DNA of 64,000 bases from positions 1-64,000 of the forward strand of contig VGOZ01000003.1 in the NCBI GenBank assembly GCA_016875715.1. Direction: 5' to 3'. This DNA comes from Chloroflexota bacterium. GTDB lineage: Bacteria; Chloroflexota; UBA6077; FW602-bin22. Positions 28,698 through 38,679 of this stretch are shown one piece after another. Position 1 is the first letter of the stretch. Each line of letters begins with the position of its first letter. The notes beneath the pieces were generated by a model that made no database searches, was not told where the DNA came from, and saw only the letters and a program-made list of their open reading frames with translations. The position numbers and the translations under genes were made by a program.

Positions 28698-29455
28698 ACC
28701 GATACCGAGTAGAGCAACCCGATCTCCCGCTCACCGCGACCGCCCGACAGGTGAAAGCTGCTGACTCCGCCCGGGTGGCGGCGGATCGCCTCCTCGATGA
28801 GGTCGCGCGATTGCGCCGCGCCGGACCCACGCGCCAGCCACTCCTCGAAGTCGAGGCGGAAGGGCACCACCTTCTCGCGCACCGGGAGTAGACCGAGCGC
28901 GAGAGCCAGCGCACGGATCCGCGCGTGCGGCAGGCACGCCCAGTGCGAAGGGTCGCGCAGGCGTTCGATGGATTCGTGCCAGAGCGACTCGGCGCGATCC
29001 TCCGACCCGACGTGATCCGCGATCACGATGTGTCCGCCCGAACGGACCACACGCGCCATCTCAGCCACGCAGCGCTCGGGGAATGGGATGTGGTGGAGGC
29101 TGAAGCGAGTCACTGCGCCATCGAAGGAACCGGCGCGCACATCGAGCGCGCACGCGTCGCCCAGCGCGAAGGTGATGTTTGTCAGCCCTTCGCGCGCCGC
29201 CTCGGCTCGACCGAGTTCAACCATCGCTGCGGTCAGGTCGATGGCATGTACCACCGCGACATGCGGCGCGAGCGCGCGGGAGACGAGTCCGGGCCCGGCC
29301 GCGAGATCCACCCAGGACTGATCGGGCGCAAACGGCATGAACTCGATCAGGCCGCGCAGAGTCGCGGCGGAGCGCATCACCGGACTCACGTTGAAGGCGC
29401 GCGCCTGGTGCGTAAACTCGGAGAGAATTGACTGGCCGTGGCCGGTCTCGATCAC
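28682..29455 (-). CDS. Class I SAM-dependent methyltransferase (UbiE-like)
   Basis: WVDLAAGPGLVSRALAPH, RFSLHHIPFPERCVAEMARVVRSGGHIVIADHV motifs. Confidence 0.87.
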   Translation of the reverse strand: MIETGHGQSILSEFTHQARAFNVSPVMRSAATLRGLIEFMPFAPDQSWVDLAAGPGLVSRALAPHVAVVHAIDLTAAMVELGRAEAAREGLTNITFALGDACALDVRAGSFDGAVTRFSLHHIPFPERCVAEMARVVRSGGHIVIADHVGSEDRAESLWHESIERLRDPSHWACLPHARIRALALALGLLPVREKVVPFRLDFEEWLARGSGAAQSRDLIEEAIRRHPGGVSSFHLSGGRGEREIGLLYSVSVWRTQ

Positions 29456-31884
29456 CCGGCTCGATTCTCCAGCGCGACGAACGCGGCGTTCACGATGTGA
29501 TCCGCGTCGATACCGTATTCGCGGTACAGGTCCGGCATCGACCCGGACTGCCCGAATCGGTCCACGCCCAGGGGGATTACCACCGTGCCCAGCGCGGCAC
29601 CAAGCCCGGCGAGGGCGTGTGACGCTCCGTCCAGAACCGTCACGATAGGGGCCCCGCGCTCGTCCGGGTGTATGATGCGGCCAAGGTGGCCGATCGGGTC
29701 ACCCACGGACTCGCCGCGCGCCTGGCGGCGCCGCGCCTCGGCATAGCGCTGATGGAGGAGGCCGGCGCTGGTCAGATTCAGGACGTTGGCGGGCACGCCC
29801 TCGGCGGCGAGGATCTCGGCGGCGCGCACCGCCTCCGGTATCACGGCTCCGGCGGCAGCGATCTGGACGAGATCGGGACGATGCGCGCCGGCGGCGCCGT
29901 CGCGCCAGTCCACGAGGCGATAACCGCCGGCGAGGACTTGACGGCGCAACTCCTCCTCGCCGTAGCGCCGCAGCGCCGGCGTGAGGAGGGACTGATCGAG
30001 CACCTTGGTCGTCAGCCGGAGGTAGCTTGCCGCACCGTGTTCCCTGTCGCAGACCCGGCGGATCGCTTCGAGGAGAATCCACTCGACCTCGCGCGCGAAC
30101 GCCGGTTCGAAGGGATCGATCCCCGGAAGTTCGATGCCGAGCGATGGCGTCACGGTCGACTGGTGGGCGCCGCCTTCCGGGCTGAGCGTGATCCCGGAGG
30201 GAGTCGCCACGATGATGAAGCGACTCCCCGAATAGAGAGCGTGGATGATCGCGTCCAGACCGCGGCAGATGAACGGGTCGTACACCGTGCCGATAGGGAC
30301 CAGGGGCTGCCCGATCAGATCACCGGCGAGCCCGGCCTGGCCGAGCAGTGAAAATAGGTTCATCTCGGAGATGCCGAGTTCGATGTGCTGTCCGGTCGGC
30401 CCAGGCTGCCAGCGCAGGAGGCGCGGCCCCGGCAGCGGCACCTCTTCCTGGTCGGTCGCGTGGAAGACACCAACGCGATTGACCCACCCGCCGAGGTTCG
30501 TCGATACCGCAACGTCCGCGCTCATCGTCACGATGCACTCGCCAACTCCGGGGATTCCCGGTAGATCGGTCAAAATCCGACCGAACGCCTCCTGGGTGGA
30601 GATGCGGTCGGCGAAGCGCGTACCCACATCCGCGGGGACAGCGCCAAGTGGTATGACTCGACGGGCAGACGCGTCTGCGGGTTCGCGAAGTCGATTCGCG
30701 GCTCGCCGAATCAGATCGGCCTCGGCGGATTCTGGCGGGAATCCGGCCCAGGGGTCGCCCTCCGGAACACCCAATGCGACGCGAAGATCCTCGATCTGTT
30801 CCGGCGTCAGTTGCGCGGCGTGGTTCATCGGATCGCCGGCGAAGGGAAGGCCCCAGCCTTTGATCGTGTAGGCGAAGAGCACGGTCGGGCTCGTGGTATG
30901 CCGCGCCGCCGCACGGAATCGCCCGACGAGTTCGGCGAGGTCGTGTCCTCCGAGATCGCCGATCAGTTCGGGCAGTTCCTCATCGCGATGCGCACGCAGC
31001 AGCCGGGAGATCGCGCCGCCGCCCGAGAGGCGGCCCAGTCGCTCGCGTATCTCTCCACCCTGCAGGCGAATGAGTGCCTGGTACTGCTGGTTGCTCATTT
31101 CGTCGATCGCGCACTTCAATTCCTCGCCACCGGGCGCACGGAAGAGCGCCTGGAGGCGCCGGCCATATTTCGCCTCGAGGACATTCCAGTTGTTCGCACG
31201 GAACATCTGCTGCAGTTGCGTCGCGCGGATGCCCGGAATGACCCGATCGAGGCTCTGTCGATTGAGATCGACGATCCAGAGGACGTTGCCAAGAGTCGAG
31301 AGGTGCTCTTCGGCGACCGCCTCCCAGATCGAGCCCTCATCGAGCTCCGCATCTCCCACCACGGAGACAAAGCGTCGGCCCGCGGGTGCCTCGAAGTGCG
31401 TACCCGCGTAGCGATCGACCAGCGCAGCGAAGGCGGGGACGGTCGCGCCGAAACCCATCGAACCGAGCGAGAAATGGATCGGACCCGGATCCTTCGTCTG
31501 GCTCGGATAGGACTGCAGACCGTGGAACTCCCGCAACCGCGGAAGGAAATCGCCGGAGAGGTTGCCCAGGAGGTACTGGATGGAGTGGAACGCCGGGGAC
31601 CCGTGCGGCTTGGGCGCCACCCGATCGCCGGCGCGGAGGAAGGCGAACCACAGCGCGGTGAAGATCGAGACGATCGAGGCAGACGACGCCTGGTGGCCGC
31701 CGACCTTCAGGCCGTCCACATTTGGCCGGATGCTGTTGGCGTGGTGGATCATGTACGTCGACATCCACAGGATGCGCCGCTGGATCGACTCCATTGCCGC
31801 GAGGTCGGCGGCTGACATGACCGGCACCGAACTTACTGCGGCGAGCGTTCCACCGCGCGACGATGAGCGGACGGACTGCGACAT
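29452..31884 (-). CDS. Transketolase/pyruvate dehydrogenase E1-like protein
   Basis: DGLKVGGHQASSASIVSIFTALW, VVGDAELDEGSIWEA TPP motif; C-terminal transketolase-like regions. Confidence 0.82.
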   Translation of the reverse strand: MSQSVRSSSRGGTLAAVSSVPVMSAADLAAMESIQRRILWMSTYMIHHANSIRPNVDGLKVGGHQASSASIVSIFTALWFAFLRAGDRVAPKPHGSPAFHSIQYLLGNLSGDFLPRLREFHGLQSYPSQTKDPGPIHFSLGSMGFGATVPAFAALVDRYAGTHFEAPAGRRFVSVVGDAELDEGSIWEAVAEEHLSTLGNVLWIVDLNRQSLDRVIPGIRATQLQQMFRANNWNVLEAKYGRRLQALFRAPGGEELKCAIDEMSNQQYQALIRLQGGEIRERLGRLSGGGAISRLLRAHRDEELPELIGDLGGHDLAELVGRFRAAARHTTSPTVLFAYTIKGWGLPFAGDPMNHAAQLTPEQIEDLRVALGVPEGDPWAGFPPESAEADLIRRAANRLREPADASARRVIPLGAVPADVGTRFADRISTQEAFGRILTDLPGIPGVGECIVTMSADVAVSTNLGGWVNRVGVFHATDQEEVPLPGPRLLRWQPGPTGQHIELGISEMNLFSLLGQAGLAGDLIGQPLVPIGTVYDPFICRGLDAIIHALYSGSRFIIVATPSGITLSPEGGAHQSTVTPSLGIELPGIDPFEPAFAREVEWILLEAIRRVCDREHGAASYLRLTTKVLDQSLLTPALRRYGEEELRRQVLAGGYRLVDWRDGAAGAHRPDLVQIAAAGAVIPEAVRAAEILAAEGVPANVLNLTSAGLLHQRYAEARRRQARGESVGDPIGHLGRIIHPDERGAPIVTVLDGASHALAGLGAALGTVVIPLGVDRFGQSGSMPDLYREYGIDADHIVNAAFVALENRAG

Positions 31885-31951
31885 TGGTCGAGACCTCCTG
31901 GGGCCGCGACGCGATTCTACCCCGAGGTGATTCGTCTCCCGCGATCGAAAG

Positions 31952-32659
31952 TCACTCGATCGTCAGACGGAGCCGTTTGTTGTTCCTCCCCTTCGACTCG
32001 TAACCGGCGATCCGGGCATGACCAACATGCGCTGTATTCGCGACGTGTGTCCCGCCATCCGCCTGCAGGTCCAGACCGACGATATCGACAATGCGGATCG
32101 TCTCGATCCCTTCGGGGAGGAGGTTCACCTTCGTCCGTATCAGATCCGGAATCGCGAAGGCCTCGGCGCGGGGCAGGAACCGCACCTGCACGGGTCGCGC
32201 GGCGGCGATCTCCTCCGTCATCCGTTCCTGAACCCGCGCGACGAAATCGGCCTCCAGACGCTCCAGATCGAAGTCCATGCGTGCGCTACCCACATCCATA
32301 CTCGCGCCGGTGACACTCGCGCCGTAGTCGCGAAAGATGATCCCACACAGGACGTGGAGCGCCGTGTGCGCGCGCATCAACGCGTGGCGACGAGGCCATT
32401 CGATCTCCCCCTCGATCGCCTCACCGACCCGCGGCCTCACCCCTTCGATCAGGTGGATGGGACCAGACGTCCCCCGGCGAACGCCGTGGACGGAGAAGGA
32501 CGCGCCGCCCTGCCAGATCGTCCCCAGATCAGCGGGCTGCCCGCCGCCACCAGGAAAGAACGCGGTGCGATCGAGAACGACGCCATCACCATCCTCGGAA
32601 ACGACTGTCGCGGAGAAGGCCTTGAGGTAAGCGTCGGAGTGATAGAGGGCTTCGGTCAT
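31952..32659 (-). CDS. Alanyl-tRNA editing protein AlaX-type
   Basis: TAFFPGGGGQPADLGTI and HTALHVLCGIIFRDYGASVTGASMD; C-terminal NTAHVGHARIAGYESKGRNNKRLRL. Confidence 0.9.
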   Translation of the reverse strand: MTEALYHSDAYLKAFSATVVSEDGDGVVLDRTAFFPGGGGQPADLGTIWQGGASFSVHGVRRGTSGPIHLIEGVRPRVGEAIEGEIEWPRRHALMRAHTALHVLCGIIFRDYGASVTGASMDVGSARMDFDLERLEADFVARVQERMTEEIAAARPVQVRFLPRAEAFAIPDLIRTKVNLLPEGIETIRIVDIVGLDLQADGGTHVANTAHVGHARIAGYESKGRNNKRLRLTIE

Positions 32660-32684
32660 GGGCCGAAGGCTATCATCGGCCGCG

Positions 32685-33743
32685 ATGCGCGATCCGCTGC
32701 GCCCCGGCAGAACGATCGGCGACGAGATCGACCGGCCGGTCCACATCCGGGCGCGAGGCGCCGACGCCACTTCCGATCCAGTCGAAGAATCGGTCGCGCT
32801 TGGTCGCGCCATCGAGAACGCGATCCGCGCCCGCGTGATCGGTCAGGATGACTTGATCCGCGGCGTTCTGCTCGCACTGCTCTCGGGTGGACACTGCCTG
32901 GTCGAGGGAACTCCCGGCCTCGGCAAGACCATGCTCGTGCGGACGATCGGCGCGGTGCTCGGCGTCACCTTCAGCCGGATCCAGTTCACGCCCGATCTGA
33001 TGCCCACCGACGTGATCGGCACGTCGATCTATGGCCCGAACCTGAACGGCGCGCGCACACTGCGTTTCGAGCCCGGCCCGCTGTTCGCAGGAGTGGTCCT
33101 CGCCGACGAGGTCAACCGAGCCACGCCGAAGACTCAGTCCGCACTCCTGGAGGCCATGGAGGAGGGTCAAGCGACGGTCAGCGGAGAGACCTATCGCCTT
33201 CCCGAACCGTTCTTCGTGCTGGCGACGCAGAACCCGATCGAGATGGAAGGCACCTATCCCCTGCCGGACGTGCAACTGGATCGCTTCTTCTTCAAGCTCC
33301 ACGTGGACTATCCCAGCCCCGCCGACCTCAACCGAATCCTCGAGGCCACCACCCGAGGCCCTGAGGCGGAACCGGAGAGGATCGCGAGCGGCGACGGCCT
33401 GCTGCTCGCCCGCGCGGTCGTGCGCGAACTGCCGATCGCCAGTTATGTCCGCGACTACGCGGCGCGACTCGTCCTCGCGACCCACCCGAATCGGCGCGCG
33501 CCGCGCATCGTCCGCCGCTACGTCGCTCACGGTGCGAGTCCGCGAGGCGCACAGAGCATGATCCTGGCGGCCAAGGCGCGCGCGCTGCTGGGGGGGCGGT
33601 ACAACGTGTCGTTTGCCGACATTCGGTCTGTCACATTGCCGGCGCTCCGTCACCGGGTGAAGCGCAACCTCGCCGGCGAGGTCAGCGGCGTCACGACCGA
33701 TCAGGTCCTCGACGCGGTGCTGCGCGAGATTGTCGAGGAGTAA
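32685..33743 (+). CDS. MoxR-type AAA ATPase
   Basis: HCLVEGTPGLGKTMLVRTIG, VVLADEVNRATPKTQSALLEAMEEGQ, VLATQNPIEMEGTYPLPDVQLDRFFF. Confidence 0.94.
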   Translation: MRDPLRPGRTIGDEIDRPVHIRARGADATSDPVEESVALGRAIENAIRARVIGQDDLIRGVLLALLSGGHCLVEGTPGLGKTMLVRTIGAVLGVTFSRIQFTPDLMPTDVIGTSIYGPNLNGARTLRFEPGPLFAGVVLADEVNRATPKTQSALLEAMEEGQATVSGETYRLPEPFFVLATQNPIEMEGTYPLPDVQLDRFFFKLHVDYPSPADLNRILEATTRGPEAEPERIASGDGLLLARAVVRELPIASYVRDYAARLVLATHPNRRAPRIVRRYVAHGASPRGAQSMILAAKARALLGGRYNVSFADIRSVTLPALRHRVKRNLAGEVSGVTTDQVLDAVLREIVEE

Positions 33744-33748
33744 CGCCC

Positions 33749-34492
33749 CTACCGGGTGAAGATCGTCCCTCGCACATAGTCCGCGTCGTCCGACGCCAGG
33801 AAGGTGAGCACACGGCCCACCCCGGCGGGATCTCCCAGTTCCGCCCGCGCGGTCGCGCGGGCCCGCTCCGGGTCGTCGCCGCGCGCGCGGGCCACATCGG
33901 CGACGTTGTCCAGCTTCAGCTCCGTCGCGAGGCTACCCGGGCAGATCCCGTGGACGCGTATGCCATGCGGCTCGAGTTGCGGCGCGAGCACCAGAGAGAG
34001 ACCGTGGACGCCACCCTTACTCGTGCCGTACGCGACCGATGAGGACCCTCCGCGAACACCAGCACCCGAGGCAATCAGCAGGATGACGCCGCGACGCTGC
34101 GCACGCATCGGGCCCGTCACCGCCCGGCAGCACAGGTAGGCGCCGCGCAAGTTGACCGCGATCACCTCGTCGAACACCGCCGGATCGAGTTCGTCGACGA
34201 GCAGAGTCGCGCCCTTGAGGATGCCCGCGGCATGCACCAGCACGTCGATGCGGCCCCACCGAGCAAGGACCGCCTCTACCGCGCGCGAGACGCTGGCCTC
34301 ATCGGTCACGTCCACCTGCAGGGCGATCGCCTCTGCCGTGGGACCCATCTGCGCGAGAGTGGCGTCTGCCTCGCGTTGTCGCACATCGAAGATCGCGACG
34401 CGCGCCCCCTCGCCCGCGGCGAGGATCGCGGTCTCCCCGCCGATTCCGCGGGCCCCACCCGTGACGATCACGACCCGATCGCGAAGCGGCAC
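33749..34492 (-). CDS. SDR-family oxidoreductase
   Basis: VVIVTGGARGIGGETA, VHAAGI, YGTSKGGVHGL motifs. Confidence 0.9.
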   Translation of the reverse strand: MPLRDRVVIVTGGARGIGGETAILAAGEGARVAIFDVRQREADATLAQMGPTAEAIALQVDVTDEASVSRAVEAVLARWGRIDVLVHAAGILKGATLLVDELDPAVFDEVIAVNLRGAYLCCRAVTGPMRAQRRGVILLIASGAGVRGGSSSVAYGTSKGGVHGLSLVLAPQLEPHGIRVHGICPGSLATELKLDNVADVARARGDDPERARATARAELGDPAGVGRVLTFLASDDADYVRGTIFTR

Positions 34493-34531
34493 CCTATCTC
34501 CTCCCAGACCCGGTTAGCGAAGGCAGCGCGC

Positions 34532-34831
34532 TCAGCGTCTGGCCATGCCGGGGCGGTGAACCGGCTGGACATCCACCAGGACCCGCTTGCCGATCCTCTG
34601 CGCCAGGGCATCCGCGAGCACCCGAATCGCCGCGATGGTACGCCCATCGCGGCCGACCAGGCGACCGACCTCCTCGGGTGGCGCGCTCAGTTCGATGACG
34701 ATGAGGTTGGCGCCTTCCACGCTGGCGACTTTGAGTTCGCCGGGTTCCGCCACCGCGATGCTGGCCGCCATCTTGCAGAACTCGTCGGCTGGGGGCAGCC
34801 TCGCCGGCCGGAGGTACTGTCGGGGTCTCAT
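34532..34831 (-). CDS. KH-domain RNA-binding protein (KhpA-like)
   Basis: GRLVGRDGRTIAAIRVLADALAQRIGKRVLVDV KH GxxG motif. Confidence 0.8.
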   Translation of the reverse strand: MRPRQYLRPARLPPADEFCKMAASIAVAEPGELKVASVEGANLIVIELSAPPEEVGRLVGRDGRTIAAIRVLADALAQRIGKRVLVDVQPVHRPGMARR

Positions 34832-34840
34832 GCGACTAGT

Positions 34841-36654
34841 TTAGGCGACCATCTCCGCCGACTTCTGGTCCGCGTTTCGTTCCGGGCCGTACTGCATCTC
34901 GATCAGTTCACAGTACGCACCCCCGCTTCGCATCAACGCATCGTGAGAGCCCACTTCGCGCACCGTTCCGTGGTCGAGCACGACGATACGGTGCGCATTA
35001 CGGATCGTGGAGAGACGATGCGCGATCACGAACACCGTGCGCCCGGCGACGACCCGCTCGAGCGCCGCCTGGATCTGCAACTCGGTCTCGGTATCGATGT
35101 CGGATGTGGCCTCATCGAGGATGAGGATGCGCGGATCGCGCAGAATGGCGCGAGCCAGCGCGATCCGCTGTCGCTGCCCGCGCGAGAGGCGCGACCCACC
35201 CTCGGCCACCGAGAGCTGATAGCCGCCCGGGAGTCGCGCGATGAACTCGTGCGCGTTCGCGAGGCGCGCCGCGGCTTCGACCTCCTCGTCGGTCGCGTCT
35301 AGCCGCCCGTAGGCGATGTTCTCCCGAACCGTCGAGGCGAAGAGAAAGGTCTCCTGCAGTACGATCGCCATCTGCGACCGGAGCGAATGCAGAGTCACGT
35401 CGCGCAGGTCGTGCCCGTCCACGCGCACCGATCCAGCGGTGGGGTCGTAGAAGCGCGCGACGAGGTTCGCCAGGGTCGTCTTTTTAGAGCCGGTGTGCCC
35501 GACCAACGCGATCATCTGACCCGCCGCAATGTCGAGGTGGATATCGGACAGCACGCGCTGACCCGGCTGGTACCCGAAGTCGACATGGTCGAACTCCACA
35601 CGCCCGCGGATGCGCGGCAGCACACGCGCGTGGGGACGCTCCCGCTCGATCGGTTCATCCAGGAACTGAAAGATCCGATCGGAAGCGGCGAGAGCCTGGG
35701 ACGCGACATTATTGACCTCGCTGAACTGGGCGATCGGCTGATAGAAGGCAATGAGGTAGGTCATGAACGCAACGAGTTCGCCGACCGTCGCCTGCCCCAT
35801 CATCACCTGAGCCGCGCCATACCACAGCACCAGCGCCGTTCCCGCTGCCGCGATCATCTGCATCGTCGGCGTCGCGATCGATTGGACCCGCACGGCCTCC
35901 ATGTTCGCGCCCATGTTCTGCCGATTCTGCGTATCGAATCGCCGCTGATCGGCGCTCTCGCGGGCGAATGCGCGCGCCACCCGTACGCCGGCGACGTTTT
36001 CCTGCAGGACCGCGTTGACCCGGGCAGCCGACTCCTGCACCTTGCGATAGCGCACGCGCAAGATGTCCGAGATGATGCGGGTTGTCACGATCAGTGCGGG
36101 GACGGTCGCGACGATCATCAACGTGAGGCGCCAGTTCAGGGTGCTGAGGATCACCAGATAGATGCACATGTCGATCACGCCCACGAACGCGTTGACCGTC
36201 GGACCGATCAGAGCCTGCTGGAGAGCATTCACGTCGTTCACCAGGCGCGACATCGTGACGCCAGATTCCTGACGCTCGAAGTAGCGGAGCGGCATCCGCT
36301 CGAGGCGGCCGAACATCTCCCGCCCGATCGCGAGCACCACCTTCTGCCCGACGAGCGCGATCGCGTATCGGTTGGCGTACGTAAGGAGAGCACGCGCGAG
36401 ATGGACGACCGTCAGGGCCAGGCCGATCTGGAAGAGCCTGGTACCTCAACCTCGGCGGGGATGACCTCGTCGATCACATGCTTTGCGAGCCATGGCGGCA
36501 GCATCGAGAGGAGCGAGACCGCCAGGATCGCGATCGCAACGGCGAGCAGTGTCACGCGGTGCTCGGCCATGTAGCCCCAGAGGCGCACGAAGGTTCCCCG
36601 AGGATCCGCGATCCGCACTTCCTCGGTGGATCCGAACGCCCACATGTTCGCCAT
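34841..36654 (-). pseudogene. ABC exporter (TMD-NBD) with frameshift and altered Walker A
   Basis: N-terminal piece MANMWAFGSTEEVR...AEVEVPG in one frame (36412..36654) continues as LFQIGLALTVVHLARALLTYANRYAIALVGQKVVLAIGREMFG... in another; NBD has GHTGSKKTTL in place of GxxGSGKTTL. Confidence 0.8.
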
Positions 36655-36702
36655 GCGTTAGCCCCCCGCGGCGACGAAGAGCGAGGCAGCTTCGATGGCG
36701 TC

Positions 36703-38424
36703 CTACGTGGGTCGCAACTGAGTCTCGTAGATCGTGCGATAGGTCGGGCTGCGGTCCAGTAGCTCAGCATGGGACCCGCGTGCGGCGACGGCACCGTCAG
36801 CGAGCACGCGGATCTCATCGGCGCGCATCGCGGTGGTGAGCCGATGAGCGATGACGAACGTCGTGCGGCCCACCATCAGTCGGTCGAGCGCTTGCTGGAT
36901 CAAATAGTCGGTGCGGGAATCAACGGCCGAGGTGGCCTCATCGAGGATAAGGATGCGCGGGTCGACGACGATTGCGCGCGCGATGGCGATGCGCTGGCGC
37001 TGCCCGCCGGAGAGGCGCACCCCCTTCTCTCCGATCATCGTGTCGTACCCGGCCGCCAGTTCGCCGATGAAGTCGTGCGCGTTCGCGGCCTTCGCGGCGG
37101 CCACGATGTCCGCCTCGGTCGCGTCGGTCCGCCCGTAGCTTATGTTCTCGCGGATCGTCATGTTGAACAGGAAGGTCTCTTGCATCACCATCCCGATCTG
37201 GGACCGCAGCGACGTCAGAGTGAGCTCACGCACGTCAATGCCGTCGATCAGGATCTGCCCGAAGGTCGCGTCGTAGAAGCGCGGAATGAGATTGATCAGC
37301 GTGCTTTTGCCCGAACCACTCGGACCGACAATGGCGATCGTCCGCCCGGCCGGGGCGCGGAAGTCGATTCCTCGGAGCAGGGGCGGGGCCGAACCGTAGG
37401 CGAAGCCGACCTCGCGGAAGGTCACGTCTCCGCGCATCGGGCGGAGGTCGCGCGCGTCCGGCCGTTCGACCACGTCGAGCGGGGTGTCGATGATCTCGAA
37501 GATGCGTTCGCCGCCCGCGATCGCCTGGTGACTCATCATGTTGATGAAGCCGAGCATCTGGGTTGGCATCCAGAGGAGCATGGCGTAGCTCTGAAACGCA
37601 AAGAGTTACCCGATGGTGATGCGCCCTTCGACGACCAGCAGCGCGCCGTAGCACAGCGCCAGACCCTGGCTGAGCGTTGTCGCGACCATCATCGACTGCA
37701 TGAACGCCTGCATCGAGCGGCTTGTCTGCAACCGCATCTGGCGCACGTCCCACAGGACCCCATTGAAGCGGTTCGCCTCGAACTCCTCGCGCGTTAACGC
37801 CTTAACGAGCTTGATCGCGCCGATGTTCTCTTGCAGGATGGTGCTGAGGCTGGCCATCCGCTGCTGTATCGCGCGCCACATGGGCATCACGGTCGAAACC
37901 TGCATCTGAGTCGCCACGATGAGCGGCGCCACCGACAGGGTGAGCACAGTCAGCCAGCCATCGATCGTGGCCATCGCCCAGACGTTCAGGCCAACCATCA
38001 GAGCGAAATTGATCGCCTGGATCAGAGCACCGGTGATGAAGAACTGCACCATCCCCACATCGTTCGTCGCGCGCGACATCAACTGGCCAGTCTGGTTCTC
38101 GTCGTAGAAACTCATCGACTGCGACTGCAGATGGCCGTAGACCTCGGAACGAAGGTCGAAAATGACGCGCTGCCCCATCATTTGCCCCAGGTAGGTTTGG
38201 ACCGACGTCAGGACATTCAGCAGTCCGGCCGAGGCGAAGACTCCGAGAACCAGGAGCGCCAGATTCTGCCAGTGACGCGCGGGGATGACGTCGTCAATCA
38301 CGATCTGCGTGAAGTAGGCGGGGGTCATTCGCAGGGCGGTGATTGCGCCGAGCATCAGGACCACCCCTGCAGCCATCCACCAGTGCGGGACGAGATATCC
38401 AGTCAGGCGAAGGAGGGTGCGCAC
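36703..38424 (-). pseudogene. ABC exporter (TMD-NBD) interrupted by in-frame TAA at 37606-37608
   Basis: ORFs 37606..38424 and 36703..37581 are in the same frame: ...GRITIG-[TAA]-LFAFQSYAMLLWMPTQMLGF...; Walker A GPSGSGKSTL and LSGGQRQ intact. Confidence 0.82.
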
Positions 38425-38448
38425 CGCGCGGAATCTAGCAAGCGCTCA

Positions 38449-38467
38449 ATTAGTTGCACAAACTAAT
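38449..38467. promoter_or_regulatory. Inverted-repeat operator upstream of ABC exporter genes (MarR/TetR-type candidate)
   Basis: ATTAGTT-GCACA-AACTAAT: perfect 7-bp arms, AT-rich in GC-rich context, about 25 bp upstream of the ABC start codon at 38424. Confidence 0.65.
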
Positions 38468-38679
38468 CATCAAGACAGGCGCCGTCGCCCTCTCATCAAC
38501 AGCGAGGCCTTGCGCGCTGTGGTATGTGCGGTTCGCCGGCCTCGCCGAGACGGCGGCCTGGAAGCGCTTTGCGGGACGTGGCAAAGAGCTGACGGACGCG
38601 GATCTCACCGAGACCTGCCTGCCGCCGTGAGCAGGCGCGGCCGGGGATCGCGCGGACCGTACGGTCCGACCCGAGGCGG

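Noticed and set aside
38456-38630. Short plus-strand ORF from TTG (MHKLIIKTGAVALSSTARPCALWYVRFAGLAETAAWKRF...)
   Set aside because: Non-ATG start inside the operator palindrome and no recognised family; insufficient support.
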